Notes: generated by a model not told the origin, from the letters alone. A stretch of 64,000 nt of DNA from an uncultured Chloroflexota bacterium (GCA_937901745.1 CALGSZ010000105.1:186001-250000); one strand, 5' to 3'. Positions 34,502 to 43,033 are shown, counted from the stretch's first letter. A program made the numbers and translations.

Positions 34502-34879
34502 TTACACCTCAGACATTACCCGCTCCGACCGTTGGGGCAGCTCGCCATACGACACGACGCGACGCGCCGCGCCATAGGCCGCTTCCGGCGGCAGCGGGCC
34601 GGGCTGCAACAGCCCAATGATCGGCTCCACGTAGGCTGCCCAAGCATCGGGATCGAGCGAATAGAAGACCCACTGCGCGTCCCGCCGCGCCCGCACCAGC
34701 CCGAGCGCGCGCAACTTGCCCAGGTGGTAGGAGATCAGCGGCTGCGGGACACACAGCTGCGAGATCAGATCCCCAACGCAGCACTCGGATTGCATTAGCG
34801 CGCGGATGATTCGGAGCCGATTTCGATCGCCGAGGAACTTGAGCGCCGCGACAGCCCGGTCGATGTTTCCGTCCTCCAT
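34502..34879 (-). CDS. ArsR/SmtB-family transcriptional regulator
   Basis: A 125-residue winged-helix repressor. The first helices read AALKFLGDRNRLRIIRAL, then ECCVGDLISQL with a vicinal Cys pair in the alpha-3 position used by As(III) or Cd(II) sensors, the recognition helix QPLISYHLGKLRALGLV and the wing RRDAQWVFYSL. GGGAGG lies just upstream of ATG 34879; the open frame reaching to 35233 is intergenic read-through. No arsenic, cadmium or zinc efflux gene adjoins it; its nearest neighbour on the strand is the fluoride channel. Target and effector are unknown. Confidence 0.88.
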   Translation of the reverse strand: MEDGNIDRAVAALKFLGDRNRLRIIRALMQSECCVGDLISQLCVPQPLISYHLGKLRALGLVRARRDAQWVFYSLDPDAWAAYVEPIIGLLQPGPLPPEAAYGAARRVVSYGELPQRSERVMSEV

Positions 34880-34961
34880 ATGCCTCCCTGTACAGCCAAC
34901 ACCCCAATCCCCAGATGGGCCGCCGCGACCGGGATGGTTTCGCCAACACCCCGAACAATTA

Positions 34962-34967
34962 TTATCT
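34962..34967 (-). promoter_or_regulatory. Possible -10 element of the arsR gene
   Basis: GATAAT on the minus strand within an AT-rich patch (34957-34985) in otherwise GC-rich DNA, about 83 bases before the arsR start. No good -35 or clear ArsR-type palindrome was found. The rest of 34880-35136 shows nothing. Confidence 0.35.
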
Positions 34968-35136
34968 TGATGAAAGACTGAAAGGAACGCAAGACGAAAT
35001 TCGCGAACGGTCGCACAATTCCCGCCTAGGAAACGGCTCGCCTGCCCGGTAGCCAATGCTTCTCCCGCGATCTTCGGCGATCGCGCCAGCTTTGCGCACC
35101 CTGTCGGTGCCAATTCCGGCTCGCTGCTAGCTGTAC

Positions 35137-35514
35137 TCAGCTGCCAAATGAGCGGGCGAGCACCATACCCGCGTAGCAGGCAAGCAATCCCAGCACGTTG
35201 CTCCCGACGACGTAGACGAGCGCTCGTCCCCACGCGCCCTGCTCGATCAGCGCCAGCGCTTCGAGGGTGTAGCTGCTGAAGGTTGTGTAGCCGCCGAGGA
35301 AACCGATGATGACGAGCGGCCGCACCGATGCGGGCACGGAGAAGCGCTCGGCGATCAGCGTGGCGATTACGCCGATCAGCAGCGACCCCGTGCAGTTGAC
35401 GAGGAACGTGCCGTAGGGAAAGGCGCTGCCGAGCCGGTCAGCGACGGCGCGACCGACGATGAAGCGGAGGTTGCATCCGACGAGCCCGCCGAGCCCGATC
35501 CAGAGATAGTCCAT
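35137..35514 (-). CDS. crcB: Fluoride channel FluC/CrcB
   Basis: A 125-residue four-helix membrane protein that exports fluoride as a dual-topology dimer. Family marks: GGLVGCNLRF near the N-terminus, PYGTFLVNCTGSLLIG, and GFLGGYTTFSSYTLE with the Phe and Thr/Ser residues that line the pore. Length is standard. Only a short AGGGG stands before ATG 35514. No fluoride riboswitch could be recognised in the 97 bases upstream, which are largely taken up by a hairpin. Confidence 0.92.
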   Translation of the reverse strand: MDYLWIGLGGLVGCNLRFIVGRAVADRLGSAFPYGTFLVNCTGSLLIGVIATLIAERFSVPASVRPLVIIGFLGGYTTFSSYTLEALALIEQGAWGRALVYVVGSNVLGLLACYAGMVLARSFGS

Positions 35515-35547
35515 GCCGCCCCTGCCAGCGTAGGTGCCGAAACACGA

Positions 35548-35579
35548 GACCTGCCGGCGACGAGCGTCACCGGCAGGTC
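35548..35579. terminator. Hairpin between duplicated secreted protein and crcB
   Basis: 10-bp stem GACCTGCCGG / CCGGCAGGTC with an inner GACG/CGTC stem. Read on the minus strand it follows the secreted-protein gene by 32 bases and precedes crcB. Confidence 0.6.
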
Positions 35580-35611
35580 CAACAACTCACGATCGTGTTA
35601 CGTGTCGTGCT

Positions 35612-36934
35612 CTATTCGGCGCTCGGCGAGGCCTCCGGCGTCGCCGTTGGGATGGATTCGCCAAGCGGCCAGACCACGAACGAGTCGAACAGCGTCTCGA
35701 CGCCCTGGATCGCGTTGTCACTGTAGAAGCCGGAGCCGACCCAGACATCGCCGGCATCCAGCCGGGCACTGAGATCAAGGGTCGTGATGAACGAGCCGTT
35801 GATGGCCAGGTAGCCGGTCGTCCCGATCACGGCCATCTCGATTATGTTCAACTGGCCGGGGCCGGTTCGCAGACCGGGAACGGGACCGAAGAATTCCGCC
35901 GGAGCGGCGCCGTTGGCGAGGAGCCACGTCCCGTCGGAGCGCACAACCAACCGGTAGTGCTCATCCGGCGCCGTGTGCCGGAACGCGATGCCAACGTCCC
36001 ACAGGTGCTCGTAGGCCGGGTAGGGGTTCTGGAACCGGACGCGGACGTAGAAGTCGCGCGCGTTGACGCCGGCGAAGAAGCCATTGAGCGTGCCGATGTT
36101 CTGCACCACGCTCCCGGCGAACGGGCCAGCGAGCTGCGCCTGGCTCAGCGCCTGGTTGCGGAGCCGAGCGAGCGCGACAGCCGCGCTGACCTGCCCAGCG
36201 GGCGTGGCGACCGGCGTGCCACCCGGCGCGGCGGCGTCCGCTCCCAGCGGCCAGATCTGGAAGGACGCGAAGTTCGTCTGGGCGCCGTCAACGATCGTCT
36301 CCGTGAAGAACCCGGAACCAACCCAGATGTCGCCCGCCACGTTGTGCGCCGAGAGATCGAGCATCGTGGCATACAAACCGTTGACCGAGAGATAGCCAGT
36401 ATTGTCGACGACGGCCAGCTCCAGCTCGTTCACCTGGCCGGCGCCGAGGTTCAGCCCATCAACCAGGCCGGATGCCCGCACCTGATTGGCGGCGAAGGAG
36501 AGCACCCAGGAGCCGTCCGAGCGCACGATGATGCGCCAGTGCTGATCCGGCGCGACATGCCGGAAGCCGATGCCGACATCGAACAGGTGCTCAGTCGATG
36601 CGACCGGGTTGGCGAACTGAACGCGGACGTAGAAGTCCCGCATGCTGACGCCGCTGAAGAATCCGTCGAGCGTGTCCGGCGCCTGGTTCAAGGTCCCGTT
36701 AGCCGGCCCAAAGACGCTCGGTTGGCTGAGCGCCTCACTCCGCAGGATCGCGATTGGCACGGTCAGGAGGTCCCGATTCGGCGTCGGTTGTGGAGTTGCG
36801 GCCCCTGGCTCCGGCGAGGCAACAGGCGTGGCCTCGTCCTGCGCTTCCGCGTGCCACGGCGCCAGCGCGAAAACGGATACGAGCATCGCCAGCGCCAGGG
36901 CGCCGGCAACGAAACGACGGGTTTGTTCTCGCAT
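35612..36934 (-). CDS. Secreted protein with two tandem copies of a ~150-residue domain
   Basis: A 440-residue protein: signal peptide (hydrophobic about residues 8-30, AEAQDEA), a Pro/Thr linker, and two homologous domains. Shared landmarks in each copy are RDFYVRV, EHL-DVGI-FRH-APD, RSDGSW or RSDGTW, TGYL-NG, LDLSA, GD-WVGSGF and a WPLG end. The strand-rich pattern suggests concanavalin/jelly-roll-like carbohydrate or surface binding, but no catalytic residues are evident. Two ATGs lie side by side after GGAGGGAGG; the second (36934) has better spacing. The family was not named with certainty. Confidence 0.7.
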   Translation of the reverse strand: MREQTRRFVAGALALAMLVSVFALAPWHAEAQDEATPVASPEPGAATPQPTPNRDLLTVPIAILRSEALSQPSVFGPANGTLNQAPDTLDGFFSGVSMRDFYVRVQFANPVASTEHLFDVGIGFRHVAPDQHWRIIVRSDGSWVLSFAANQVRASGLVDGLNLGAGQVNELELAVVDNTGYLSVNGLYATMLDLSAHNVAGDIWVGSGFFTETIVDGAQTNFASFQIWPLGADAAAPGGTPVATPAGQVSAAVALARLRNQALSQAQLAGPFAGSVVQNIGTLNGFFAGVNARDFYVRVRFQNPYPAYEHLWDVGIAFRHTAPDEHYRLVVRSDGTWLLANGAAPAEFFGPVPGLRTGPGQLNIIEMAVIGTTGYLAINGSFITTLDLSARLDAGDVWVGSGFYSDNAIQGVETLFDSFVVWPLGESIPTATPEASPSAE

Positions 36935-37106
36935 CATCCTCCCTCCAGCGGCACAGCCGCGCCGTCCATCCCCCTCCTTGAACCCATGTCCCGGCGCTCC
37001 CGGACGCCGGGTGACCGCGCGAGGTACGGCGCGCCAAACGTACACGGGCGACACTTGGCTGACAAGTCCCAAGTTGGGATCACCCCTCGCTGACGCCAGG
37101 GCAGCG

Positions 37107-37120
37107 TACAATCGCGCGCA
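37107..37120 (+). promoter_or_regulatory. -10 element placed for a leaderless transcript (midA gene)
   Basis: TACAAT at 37107-37112 ends 7 bases before ATG 37120, so transcription would begin at or next to the start codon. There is no ribosome-binding site and no good -35 hexamer. Confidence 0.5.
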
Positions 37121-38313
37121 TGAATGAACCGATGCAGCGCGCCGCCGACACCTCCGACGCGGGCAATCCAGACCTGATCCAGATCATCCGCGACGAGATC
37201 GAGCGCCAGGGAGGGCGAATCACGTTCGCCCGCTTCATGGACCTAGCGCTCTATCACCCCATCCACGGCTACTACCTCTCGCCAGAGCGCCGTCCCGGCC
37301 GGCCCGGCGACTTCATCACCGCTCCGGAGGCCACTCCGTATTTCGGCCTGACAATCGCGCGGCAGCTAGCCGAGTGCTGGGAGCGGCTGGGCCGGCCAAA
37401 GCCGTTCGAGGTGCGCGAATACGGCGCCGGTGTCGGCGGCCTGGCCTATGACCTGATCGCCGGACTGTCCCGCGAAGCGCCCGAGGCGATGGATGCCCTC
37501 CGTTATAGGCTGATCGAGCTCAATCCCTACCGGCGCGCCGAGGCCCAGGCGGCGATGGAGGAAGTCGGGCTAACCCATCTCGTTATCGTGGAGCCACCCG
37601 ACGCCGAGCGGCCACCACTGACCGGGGTCATGCTCGCGAACGAAGTCGCCGATGCCTTCCCGGTTCACCGGCTCATCGTCCGGCAGGGAGAGCTGCGTGA
37701 GTGCTACGTGACCTGGAGCGAGAGCAGATTCACCGAGGTCGAAGGCCCGCTCTCGCCCGAGGCGGCCCGCGCGGCTGCCGCTATGAGCGACGAGGGAATC
37801 CTGCTCTCCGAGGGGAGCAGGTACGACGTGAGTCCGGCAGCGGCGGACTGGTTCGCGGAGGTGGCTCGCTCATTCGCGCGGGGTTACGCGATCGTGATCG
37901 ACTACGGTTATCCCGCGCGGGAACTCTACCGTGACCATCGCCTCGGCGGAACGGTTCGCGCCTACCACGCGCATACGGTCACCGACGATCCCCTGATCCG
38001 CGTCGGAGAGCAGGATTTGACGGCGCATGTCGACTTCACGGCCTTGCAGCGCGCCGGCGAGGCGGCCGGGCTCGAACTAGCCGGATTCACGACGCAGGGC
38101 GCCTTCCTGGCCAGCCTTGGCCTCGGCGAGGCGCTGCTCGAGCTTCAGCGAGACCCGGAGACGACGTTGCCGGATTATTTGCGCGCGCAGGCGGCTGTGC
38201 TCCGCCTGATCGATCCGGGTGGGCTCGGGCGCTTCGGCGTCCTGATCATGGCGAAGGATGCGCCGGTGGAACCGCCGCTGCGCGGCTTCCGGGAATCACC
38301 GCCCCCGTTCTAG
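37120..38313 (+). CDS. SAM-dependent methyltransferase, MidA/NDUFAF7 family
   Basis: A 397-residue class I methyltransferase of the DUF185 family. Marks: MDLALYHPIHGYYL, GDFITAPEATPYFG, the SAM loop REYGAGVGGLAYDL, ANEVADAFPVHR and AIVIDYGYPARELY. In mitochondria the homologue methylates an arginine of the complex I subunit NDUFS2; in bacteria the substrate is less clear. The start ATG 37120 has no ribosome-binding site but a well-placed -10. It is followed by a small gene on the same strand. Confidence 0.88.
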   Translation: MNEPMQRAADTSDAGNPDLIQIIRDEIERQGGRITFARFMDLALYHPIHGYYLSPERRPGRPGDFITAPEATPYFGLTIARQLAECWERLGRPKPFEVREYGAGVGGLAYDLIAGLSREAPEAMDALRYRLIELNPYRRAEAQAAMEEVGLTHLVIVEPPDAERPPLTGVMLANEVADAFPVHRLIVRQGELRECYVTWSESRFTEVEGPLSPEAARAAAAMSDEGILLSEGSRYDVSPAAADWFAEVARSFARGYAIVIDYGYPARELYRDHRLGGTVRAYHAHTVTDDPLIRVGEQDLTAHVDFTALQRAGEAAGLELAGFTTQGAFLASLGLGEALLELQRDPETTLPDYLRAQAAVLRLIDPGGLGRFGVLIMAKDAPVEPPLRGFRESPPPF

Positions 38314-38390
38314 AACCGAGTATCATCCGCGCCAGGCAGAGTGTTCGGCACGATGTCGCGCGACCGGCATCCGCGAGCCACGAGGCAGGA

Positions 38391-38807
38391 ATGACAGAGC
38401 AGGACAAGACCGACGTTCTCTTTCTCTCGGGCGCCGAGATGGACCCGACGACACTGCGCAGGGAGCACCCTGGAGCCCGATTCATCGCCCGCGCGCGGAT
38501 AACGGGGCAGAATCTCCCGCTGCCACCCGCGTTCTCGGCCCTCAGCAATGGGGAGGTCTGGGGCATTCTCGTCAACGTGGGAACAACCAGCGCCGTGCAG
38601 GGCACGGTGTATGAGGCGGTCACCGATGAAGGCCGGTGCATCCGCGCCGCGCTCGGACCAGCCGGCCTCCTCAGCGGCTCGCCGGAGGCGATCATCGCCG
38701 CCGTTCGCTACTGGGAGCTTCCGCCCGACTACGTGGCCCAGGTACGCGAGATCGTCAGCACGATGGGTGTCCAAGCGGAGGAAGAAGAGCCCCGCGACGG
38801 GGTCTAG
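38391..38807 (+). CDS. Small protein, possibly degenerate gamma-glutamylcyclotransferase-like (AIG2) fold
   Basis: A 138-residue protein. The order of parts, VLFLSGAEMDPTTLRREHP, then a middle strand pair, GEVWGILVNVG, VYEAV and late YWELPPDYVAQVREI, runs parallel to GGCT/AIG2-like proteins. The usual YGSN loop reads LSGAEM and the acidic catalytic residue is not evident, so activity is doubtful. AGGCAGGA precedes ATG 38391. The fold call is inference; treat it as hypothetical otherwise. A TATCAT hexamer at 38321 could be its -10. Confidence 0.45.
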   Translation: MTEQDKTDVLFLSGAEMDPTTLRREHPGARFIARARITGQNLPLPPAFSALSNGEVWGILVNVGTTSAVQGTVYEAVTDEGRCIRAALGPAGLLSGSPEAIIAAVRYWELPPDYVAQVREIVSTMGVQAEEEEPRDGV

Positions 38808-38972
38808 CTCTGCCTCCCGCGCTCCGCGACCGGCCGCAAAGAGCGCCACATCACTGTCAGTACCGCAAATTTGGGTAGCGTCCGCGGCGAGCCGTTGCTA
38901 TTCTGACCGGGCACGCCTGTGCGTTGGATTCAGTGTCGAGCCTCTGGCTCGGATCAGCGACGGGGAACGCCT

Positions 38973-41219
38973 ATGCGAGCGACCGTCCGGGCATCCATTC
39001 TGGCAATGATGCTCGCGGCCCTGATTGGGTCCGCGGCGAGTGGCGTTGTCGCCCAAGAGGACGGCGCGGCTGACCAGTCCGGCGAGGCGACGCCGGCGAC
39101 CGCGGTTGGCACGCTGCGCGTGATCGTCCTCACCTGTCTTTCCGGCGGCGAGCCGGGCACCACCGCTGTCGTCCCCGAATCTTCTTTTGCGCCGGGACCG
39201 GACTGCTCCCCCGCGTCAGCGGCGATCGCGCTCGACGGCGCCGATGCCGGACAGGTGGATGGCCAGCTCGAATGGTCCGTCGAGGCGGGGACACACACCG
39301 TTGGGGAACTGGCCAGCGGCAGCGCCGCCGACGTCGAGGTAGCGGCGGATGCCGTGACCACGGTCTACGTCGTCACCTTTGAGGCTGAGGAAGTTGAGCC
39401 CGAGCCAACGCCCACGGAATCTGCCCCGACGCCAACCGAGGTGGGGATTGCTGCCGTCGTGCCGCTCCGCTTCATGCTCCACGTCTGCCCACCTGCGATT
39501 CAGACACCCGATCAGTTCGCGGCGCTCAGTGACGAGGTGGATCGGCTGCTCGCGTGCCCGGTCACGACACGGCCGGAGCACACTGGTTCCGACGGCGCCA
39601 TTCGCGCGGAGCCGGTCGACTTCAACCTAACGCTGACGGATGCCAACGGCGCCACTCTCACGCTGGCCGACGCGACTTTCGCTCCCGCGCAGCTGTGCGA
39701 GAGCGATCTCGGGGAGGACACCGATGGCCGGCCGGAGACGAACCGCTGCTATGACGTTTCGAGCTACGAGCTGAGCAGCAACGGCAGCACCAATGCGGCA
39801 GTGTCGCTCCCGGAGGAGCTTCGACTCGGCGCGATCACGGGCGAGCCGACGGACGCCGTCACCTTCACGGCGTTCGATTCGGCCGCGGGGACGTTCGCGA
39901 TCGAGCCGGCAGACGATAGCGGACAACCAATCACCGTCCATATCTATGCCTTCTCGCCGCCACGGGTGAGCGTGGCGCTCCATCGCTGCCCGGATTCGAT
40001 CACCGAGGCGGACTTTGCGGCGCTGAGCGACTTCTACGCGCAATGGTGGACATGCAAGGTCTCTGTCCTGCACGAGCATGACGGTCCTGACGGCGCATTG
40101 AACGCTGGACACGCCGCCTTCGAGGCATCCCTGACCGTCAACGGCGAGACACGCGATCTCGATGACGCTAATTTCCTACCAGAGCAGGTCTGCGAGCTCG
40201 ATCTCGGACGCGACCTCAACGGCGATCCAAATGACGACGTCTGCCTGGACGCCTCGCGTTACGCCTTCGACGATGTCGCCCAAGGCGGAGTCGTCGTCAC
40301 CCTCGATTCGCCGCCCAAGAATCACACGCTCATCGCGGCCCTGGTCTCCCCGGATTCCGACGACGCCGCGACCGTGCAAGACGTCGATCTCACCGCGCAC
40401 ACGGTCTCCCTCGACACGACGAACGACAGCGATGTGACGATCCACTTCTTTGTCCTCGAAACGCCGCCGACCGATCCCACGGCAACGGCTACGGCATCGG
40501 CCACGGCAACGCCCACGATGACGCCAACGGCGACAGCAACGGGGACCCCAGGCTCCGGTGGAGGCTCAGGCGGGAACGGTGGGCAGGTCACGCCGACACC
40601 TGGTAACGGCGATGGCAGTGGCGGCGGGAGCGGCGGCGGCAGCGGCTCCCTCCTGATCTACTCCCTCTTCTGCCTCGCCGACTCCGAATCCGTCCGGTTC
40701 GAGGTCTTGCAACCGGGAGAGCAGATTCCACCGCTCAATTTCGGTGATGAGACGTGCGTCACGGGCGACAATGAGTTCCAGATCGTCCTGCACGGAAATC
40801 AGCCACAGTCGCCATTCCTGGTCGGGATCGACGGCGAGGCGTTGCTAAGCGACCTGCCTGCCGCCGATGAGTCCACCGGCGCTCATCTCCTGGTCGAGAC
40901 ATTCTCCGGTGAGTCCGCTCCCTTCTTCATCGCTCCCAACACGACGACGGAGATCGTCGTCCTCGTCTACGAGCTGGACTACACGATGGAGGAGTCTGTT
41001 GACGTTGACGGCGACGGCGTCCCGGATACCACGTACGAGGATCCCGGCGTGGAAGCCGAGGTCGAAGTGGAGTCTGCAGAAGGGTTGCCGGACACCGGTA
41101 GCGGCTCCGTCGCGGCGACGCCGATGAGCGCCAGCCTCCTCCTCTTCACGGGCGCCGGTCTCCTTGCGCTGCGCGGCCTGAGCCGCCGGCGCATCCGATC
41201 GGCGACGCGCGCCTCATGA
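38973..41219 (+). CDS. LPxTG-anchored surface protein
   Basis: A 748-residue secreted protein. Signal peptide at residues about 1-28 (AASGVVAQED). It contains a short beta domain, a Glu/Pro/Thr linker, then two related Cys-containing domains (HVCPPAIQTPDQFAALSD and HRCPDSITEADFAALSD mark their starts; each has a CES/CEL-DLG-D segment), a Thr/Pro then Gly/Ser-rich hinge (about 505-560), another beta domain starting YSLFCLADSESVRF, and a C-terminal sorting signal: LPDTG at 41085-41099, a hydrophobic stretch and an Arg-rich tail. The sortase 5 kb upstream is the likely partner. Function probably adhesion or wall structure (inference). Confidence 0.82.
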   Translation: MRATVRASILAMMLAALIGSAASGVVAQEDGAADQSGEATPATAVGTLRVIVLTCLSGGEPGTTAVVPESSFAPGPDCSPASAAIALDGADAGQVDGQLEWSVEAGTHTVGELASGSAADVEVAADAVTTVYVVTFEAEEVEPEPTPTESAPTPTEVGIAAVVPLRFMLHVCPPAIQTPDQFAALSDEVDRLLACPVTTRPEHTGSDGAIRAEPVDFNLTLTDANGATLTLADATFAPAQLCESDLGEDTDGRPETNRCYDVSSYELSSNGSTNAAVSLPEELRLGAITGEPTDAVTFTAFDSAAGTFAIEPADDSGQPITVHIYAFSPPRVSVALHRCPDSITEADFAALSDFYAQWWTCKVSVLHEHDGPDGALNAGHAAFEASLTVNGETRDLDDANFLPEQVCELDLGRDLNGDPNDDVCLDASRYAFDDVAQGGVVVTLDSPPKNHTLIAALVSPDSDDAATVQDVDLTAHTVSLDTTNDSDVTIHFFVLETPPTDPTATATASATATPTMTPTATATGTPGSGGGSGGNGGQVTPTPGNGDGSGGGSGGGSGSLLIYSLFCLADSESVRFEVLQPGEQIPPLNFGDETCVTGDNEFQIVLHGNQPQSPFLVGIDGEALLSDLPAADESTGAHLLVETFSGESAPFFIAPNTTTEIVVLVYELDYTMEESVDVDGDGVPDTTYEDPGVEAEVEVESAEGLPDTGSGSVAATPMSASLLLFTGAGLLALRGLSRRRIRSATRAS

Positions 41220-41220
41220 G

Positions 41221-42069
41221 ATGTCGCGCCAGCGAACGATGAACGACAGCAATTTCACGGGCGGGACTCCGCGATGCGGGGTCCTGCTCGACATTGACGG
41301 TGTGTTGCACGTTGGCTGGGAAGCCATCCCCGGCGCGGCGGAGGCGCTCGCGGCACTCACGGCGCGGGGCATACCTCACCGGTTCTTGACCAATTCGACA
41401 ACTGCGACCCGGCAGACGCTGGCGACCCGGCTCCGCGACATCGGTCTCCCAGTCGAAACCGACCATGTGCTGACCGCTCCGCTCGCGACCGTTGACTATT
41501 TGCGCCAGCACTTCCCTGGCGCGCGTTGCTATCTGATCGCGAAGGGCGACGTAGCCGAGGAATTCGAGGCCGCCGGCATCGAACTCGCGCCAGACGAGGA
41601 CGGCGCGAGCGCGGACGTCGTCGTCATCGGCGGCGCCGAGGAGCGTTTGACCTACGAGCGGATGAACCGCGCGTTCCGGATGATTCTGGACGGCGCGAAA
41701 CTGGTCGCGATGCACCGCAACCGGCTCTGGCGAACTGCCGCGGGGCTGCAGCTCGATAGCGGCCCGTTCGTGACCGCGCTGGAGGAAGCGACCGGCGCGC
41801 GGGCCGTCACGATCGGCAAGCCGGCGCTGCCATTCTTCCGCGCGGGCCGGCGCGCAATCGGCCTCCCATTCCGCCAGCTCATCATGGTCGGAGATGACGC
41901 CCGCAACGACCTGGTTCCGGCGCGACGGCTTGGCATGCGAACGGTCCTCGTTCGGACCGGCAAGCCCGTCGGGCCGGCCGAAGAGGCGCTGGCAGACTTC
42001 GTGCTTGATTCCATCGCGGAGCTTCCGGAAGCGCTGGGCGCGCTACCGGAATCCGGCCGGCGTGCCTAA
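41221..42069 (+). CDS. HAD-superfamily subfamily IIA phosphatase (NagD/LHPP-like)
   Basis: A 282-residue HAD hydrolase. Motif I is LLDIDGVLHVG with the nucleophile Asp and second Asp; motif II is FLTNSTT; Lys in IGKPALPFF; motif IV is MVGDDARNDLV. The C2 cap domain between motifs II and III fits subfamily IIA. Substrate unknown; relatives dephosphorylate small metabolites or phosphohistidine/phospholysine. ATG 41221 begins 1 base after the surface-protein stop, implying coupling; ATG 41239 is an alternative. Neither has a good ribosome-binding site. Confidence 0.87.
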   Translation: MSRQRTMNDSNFTGGTPRCGVLLDIDGVLHVGWEAIPGAAEALAALTARGIPHRFLTNSTTATRQTLATRLRDIGLPVETDHVLTAPLATVDYLRQHFPGARCYLIAKGDVAEEFEAAGIELAPDEDGASADVVVIGGAEERLTYERMNRAFRMILDGAKLVAMHRNRLWRTAAGLQLDSGPFVTALEEATGARAVTIGKPALPFFRAGRRAIGLPFRQLIMVGDDARNDLVPARRLGMRTVLVRTGKPVGPAEEALADFVLDSIAELPEALGALPESGRRA

Positions 42070-42217
42070 TGGGCACAGGCATGCGTCGTCCGTATGCTAG
42101 GATGCGAGCATTCCGGGGCTATTGGGATTGCGCGAGAGTCGCACCCGGAGCACCGGATCGAGGCGGAGGCATCCGCCGGCGTGTCTCGGGCTGACCGCTC
42201 GAGGAGGAGCCAGTCCG

Positions 42218-42679
42218 ATGGTCTACAAGGCCACCCAGGATGTCGTGCGGCGAGTCATGCCTCTGCTCGATCAGCTCGCGGTGCGAACCGTGGACAAGGC
42301 GCGGCTCCTGCAATATCTCTCGGCCCGCGCCGGCGAGGACTGGGGCGTACTCGACTTTCTCGGCGAGGTCGAGGATGGCTCGGCGGAGCTTGGCGGGACC
42401 ACCCGCGTGCTGCTCTTCCGCGACCGCGCGACCGGCGCCGAGCACCGCATCCGATATCCCTCATGTCTGCCTTCCGAGATCGAGTCGCTCGTCGTCGAGG
42501 AGTACAAGCGGCTGGCAACTGACCAGCCCCTGACGATGATGGCGGCGCCGCTCTTCGACCATTTGTATGGTGCGAGCCATTGCGCGCGCTGCCGCTGGCA
42601 CGGACCGGAGTACGAGCAAATCCACATCGAGTGCCGGTTCGCGGGGCGGCCGGTCAACTTCGAGCCGGCCGAAGAATAG
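42218..42679 (+). CDS. Hypothetical protein with C-terminal Cys-rich segment
   Basis: A 153-residue soluble protein of no recognised family. The N-terminal part is helical (VYKATQDVVRRVMPLLDQL), the middle alpha/beta, and the end holds HCARCRWHGPEYEQIHIEC, three Cys and several His that could hold zinc. GAGGAGG lies about 10 bases before ATG 42218, so the longer frame from 42122 is unnecessary. It stands alone between the HAD gene and the antiporter operon. Confidence 0.55.
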   Translation: MVYKATQDVVRRVMPLLDQLAVRTVDKARLLQYLSARAGEDWGVLDFLGEVEDGSAELGGTTRVLLFRDRATGAEHRIRYPSCLPSEIESLVVEEYKRLATDQPLTMMAAPLFDHLYGASHCARCRWHGPEYEQIHIECRFAGRPVNFEPAEE

Positions 42680-42803
42680 CCGGGCATCCGCAAGCGCCAC
42701 GATCCGTCGTAACGCACGCCCGTAACGACAGTTAATGTCTGCGGCTTCGGCACAGTGCGTTCGGCAATTTGCACTGAATGCAGCTATTCGCCCAATTTCC
42801 GGC

Positions 42804-42833
42804 TTGGCACGGAAATGCTCAATCGTGTAGCCT
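42804..42833 (+). promoter_or_regulatory. Promoter of mnh operon leader
   Basis: TTGGCA (42804-42809), an 18-base spacer and TAGCCT (42828-42833). Transcription would begin near 42840, leaving a leader of about 195 bases before mnhA. Confidence 0.5.
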
Positions 42834-42867
42834 AAAGGCGCGTCGCTGTCGGCATTGACGCGGGGTT

Positions 42868-42932
42868 GTCACGTACTCCGTACCCACGTGACTGGCGGTG
42901 GGGACTGCCAATCTTGGAGGAGTCCCCTTTTT
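42868..42932 (+). ncRNA. Structured 5' leader with intrinsic terminator (attenuator/riboswitch candidate)
   Basis: A first hairpin pairs GTCACGT (42868-42874) with ACGTGAC (42886-42892). A terminator follows: GGGGACT (42900-42906), inner CCA/TGG stem, AGTCCCC (42921-42927) and five Ts (42928-42932). CCCAC at 42883-42887 can instead pair with GTGGG at 42898-42902, which would break the terminator arm and the first hairpin. This lies in the leader, about 100 bases before mnhA. The ligand is unknown; Na+ is a natural candidate. Confidence 0.55.
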
Positions 42933-43033
42933 CGCAACAGCTCCGGCACTCATCGGGCAACCATAAGCGGCAATCGCTGACGAGTTTCGAGTCGCCGGCG
43001 CGTCTCATGCGCTGCGCGTAGATCGGAACGACA

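Noticed and set aside
35515..35611. Fluoride riboswitch upstream of crcB
   Set aside because: Looked for the conserved crcB motif on the minus strand; the short gap holds only a simple terminator-like hairpin.
35534..37093. 519-residue open frame on the plus strand
   Set aside because: It is the complement of the duplicated secreted protein, whose signal peptide, repeat domains and GGAGGGAGG start are convincing.
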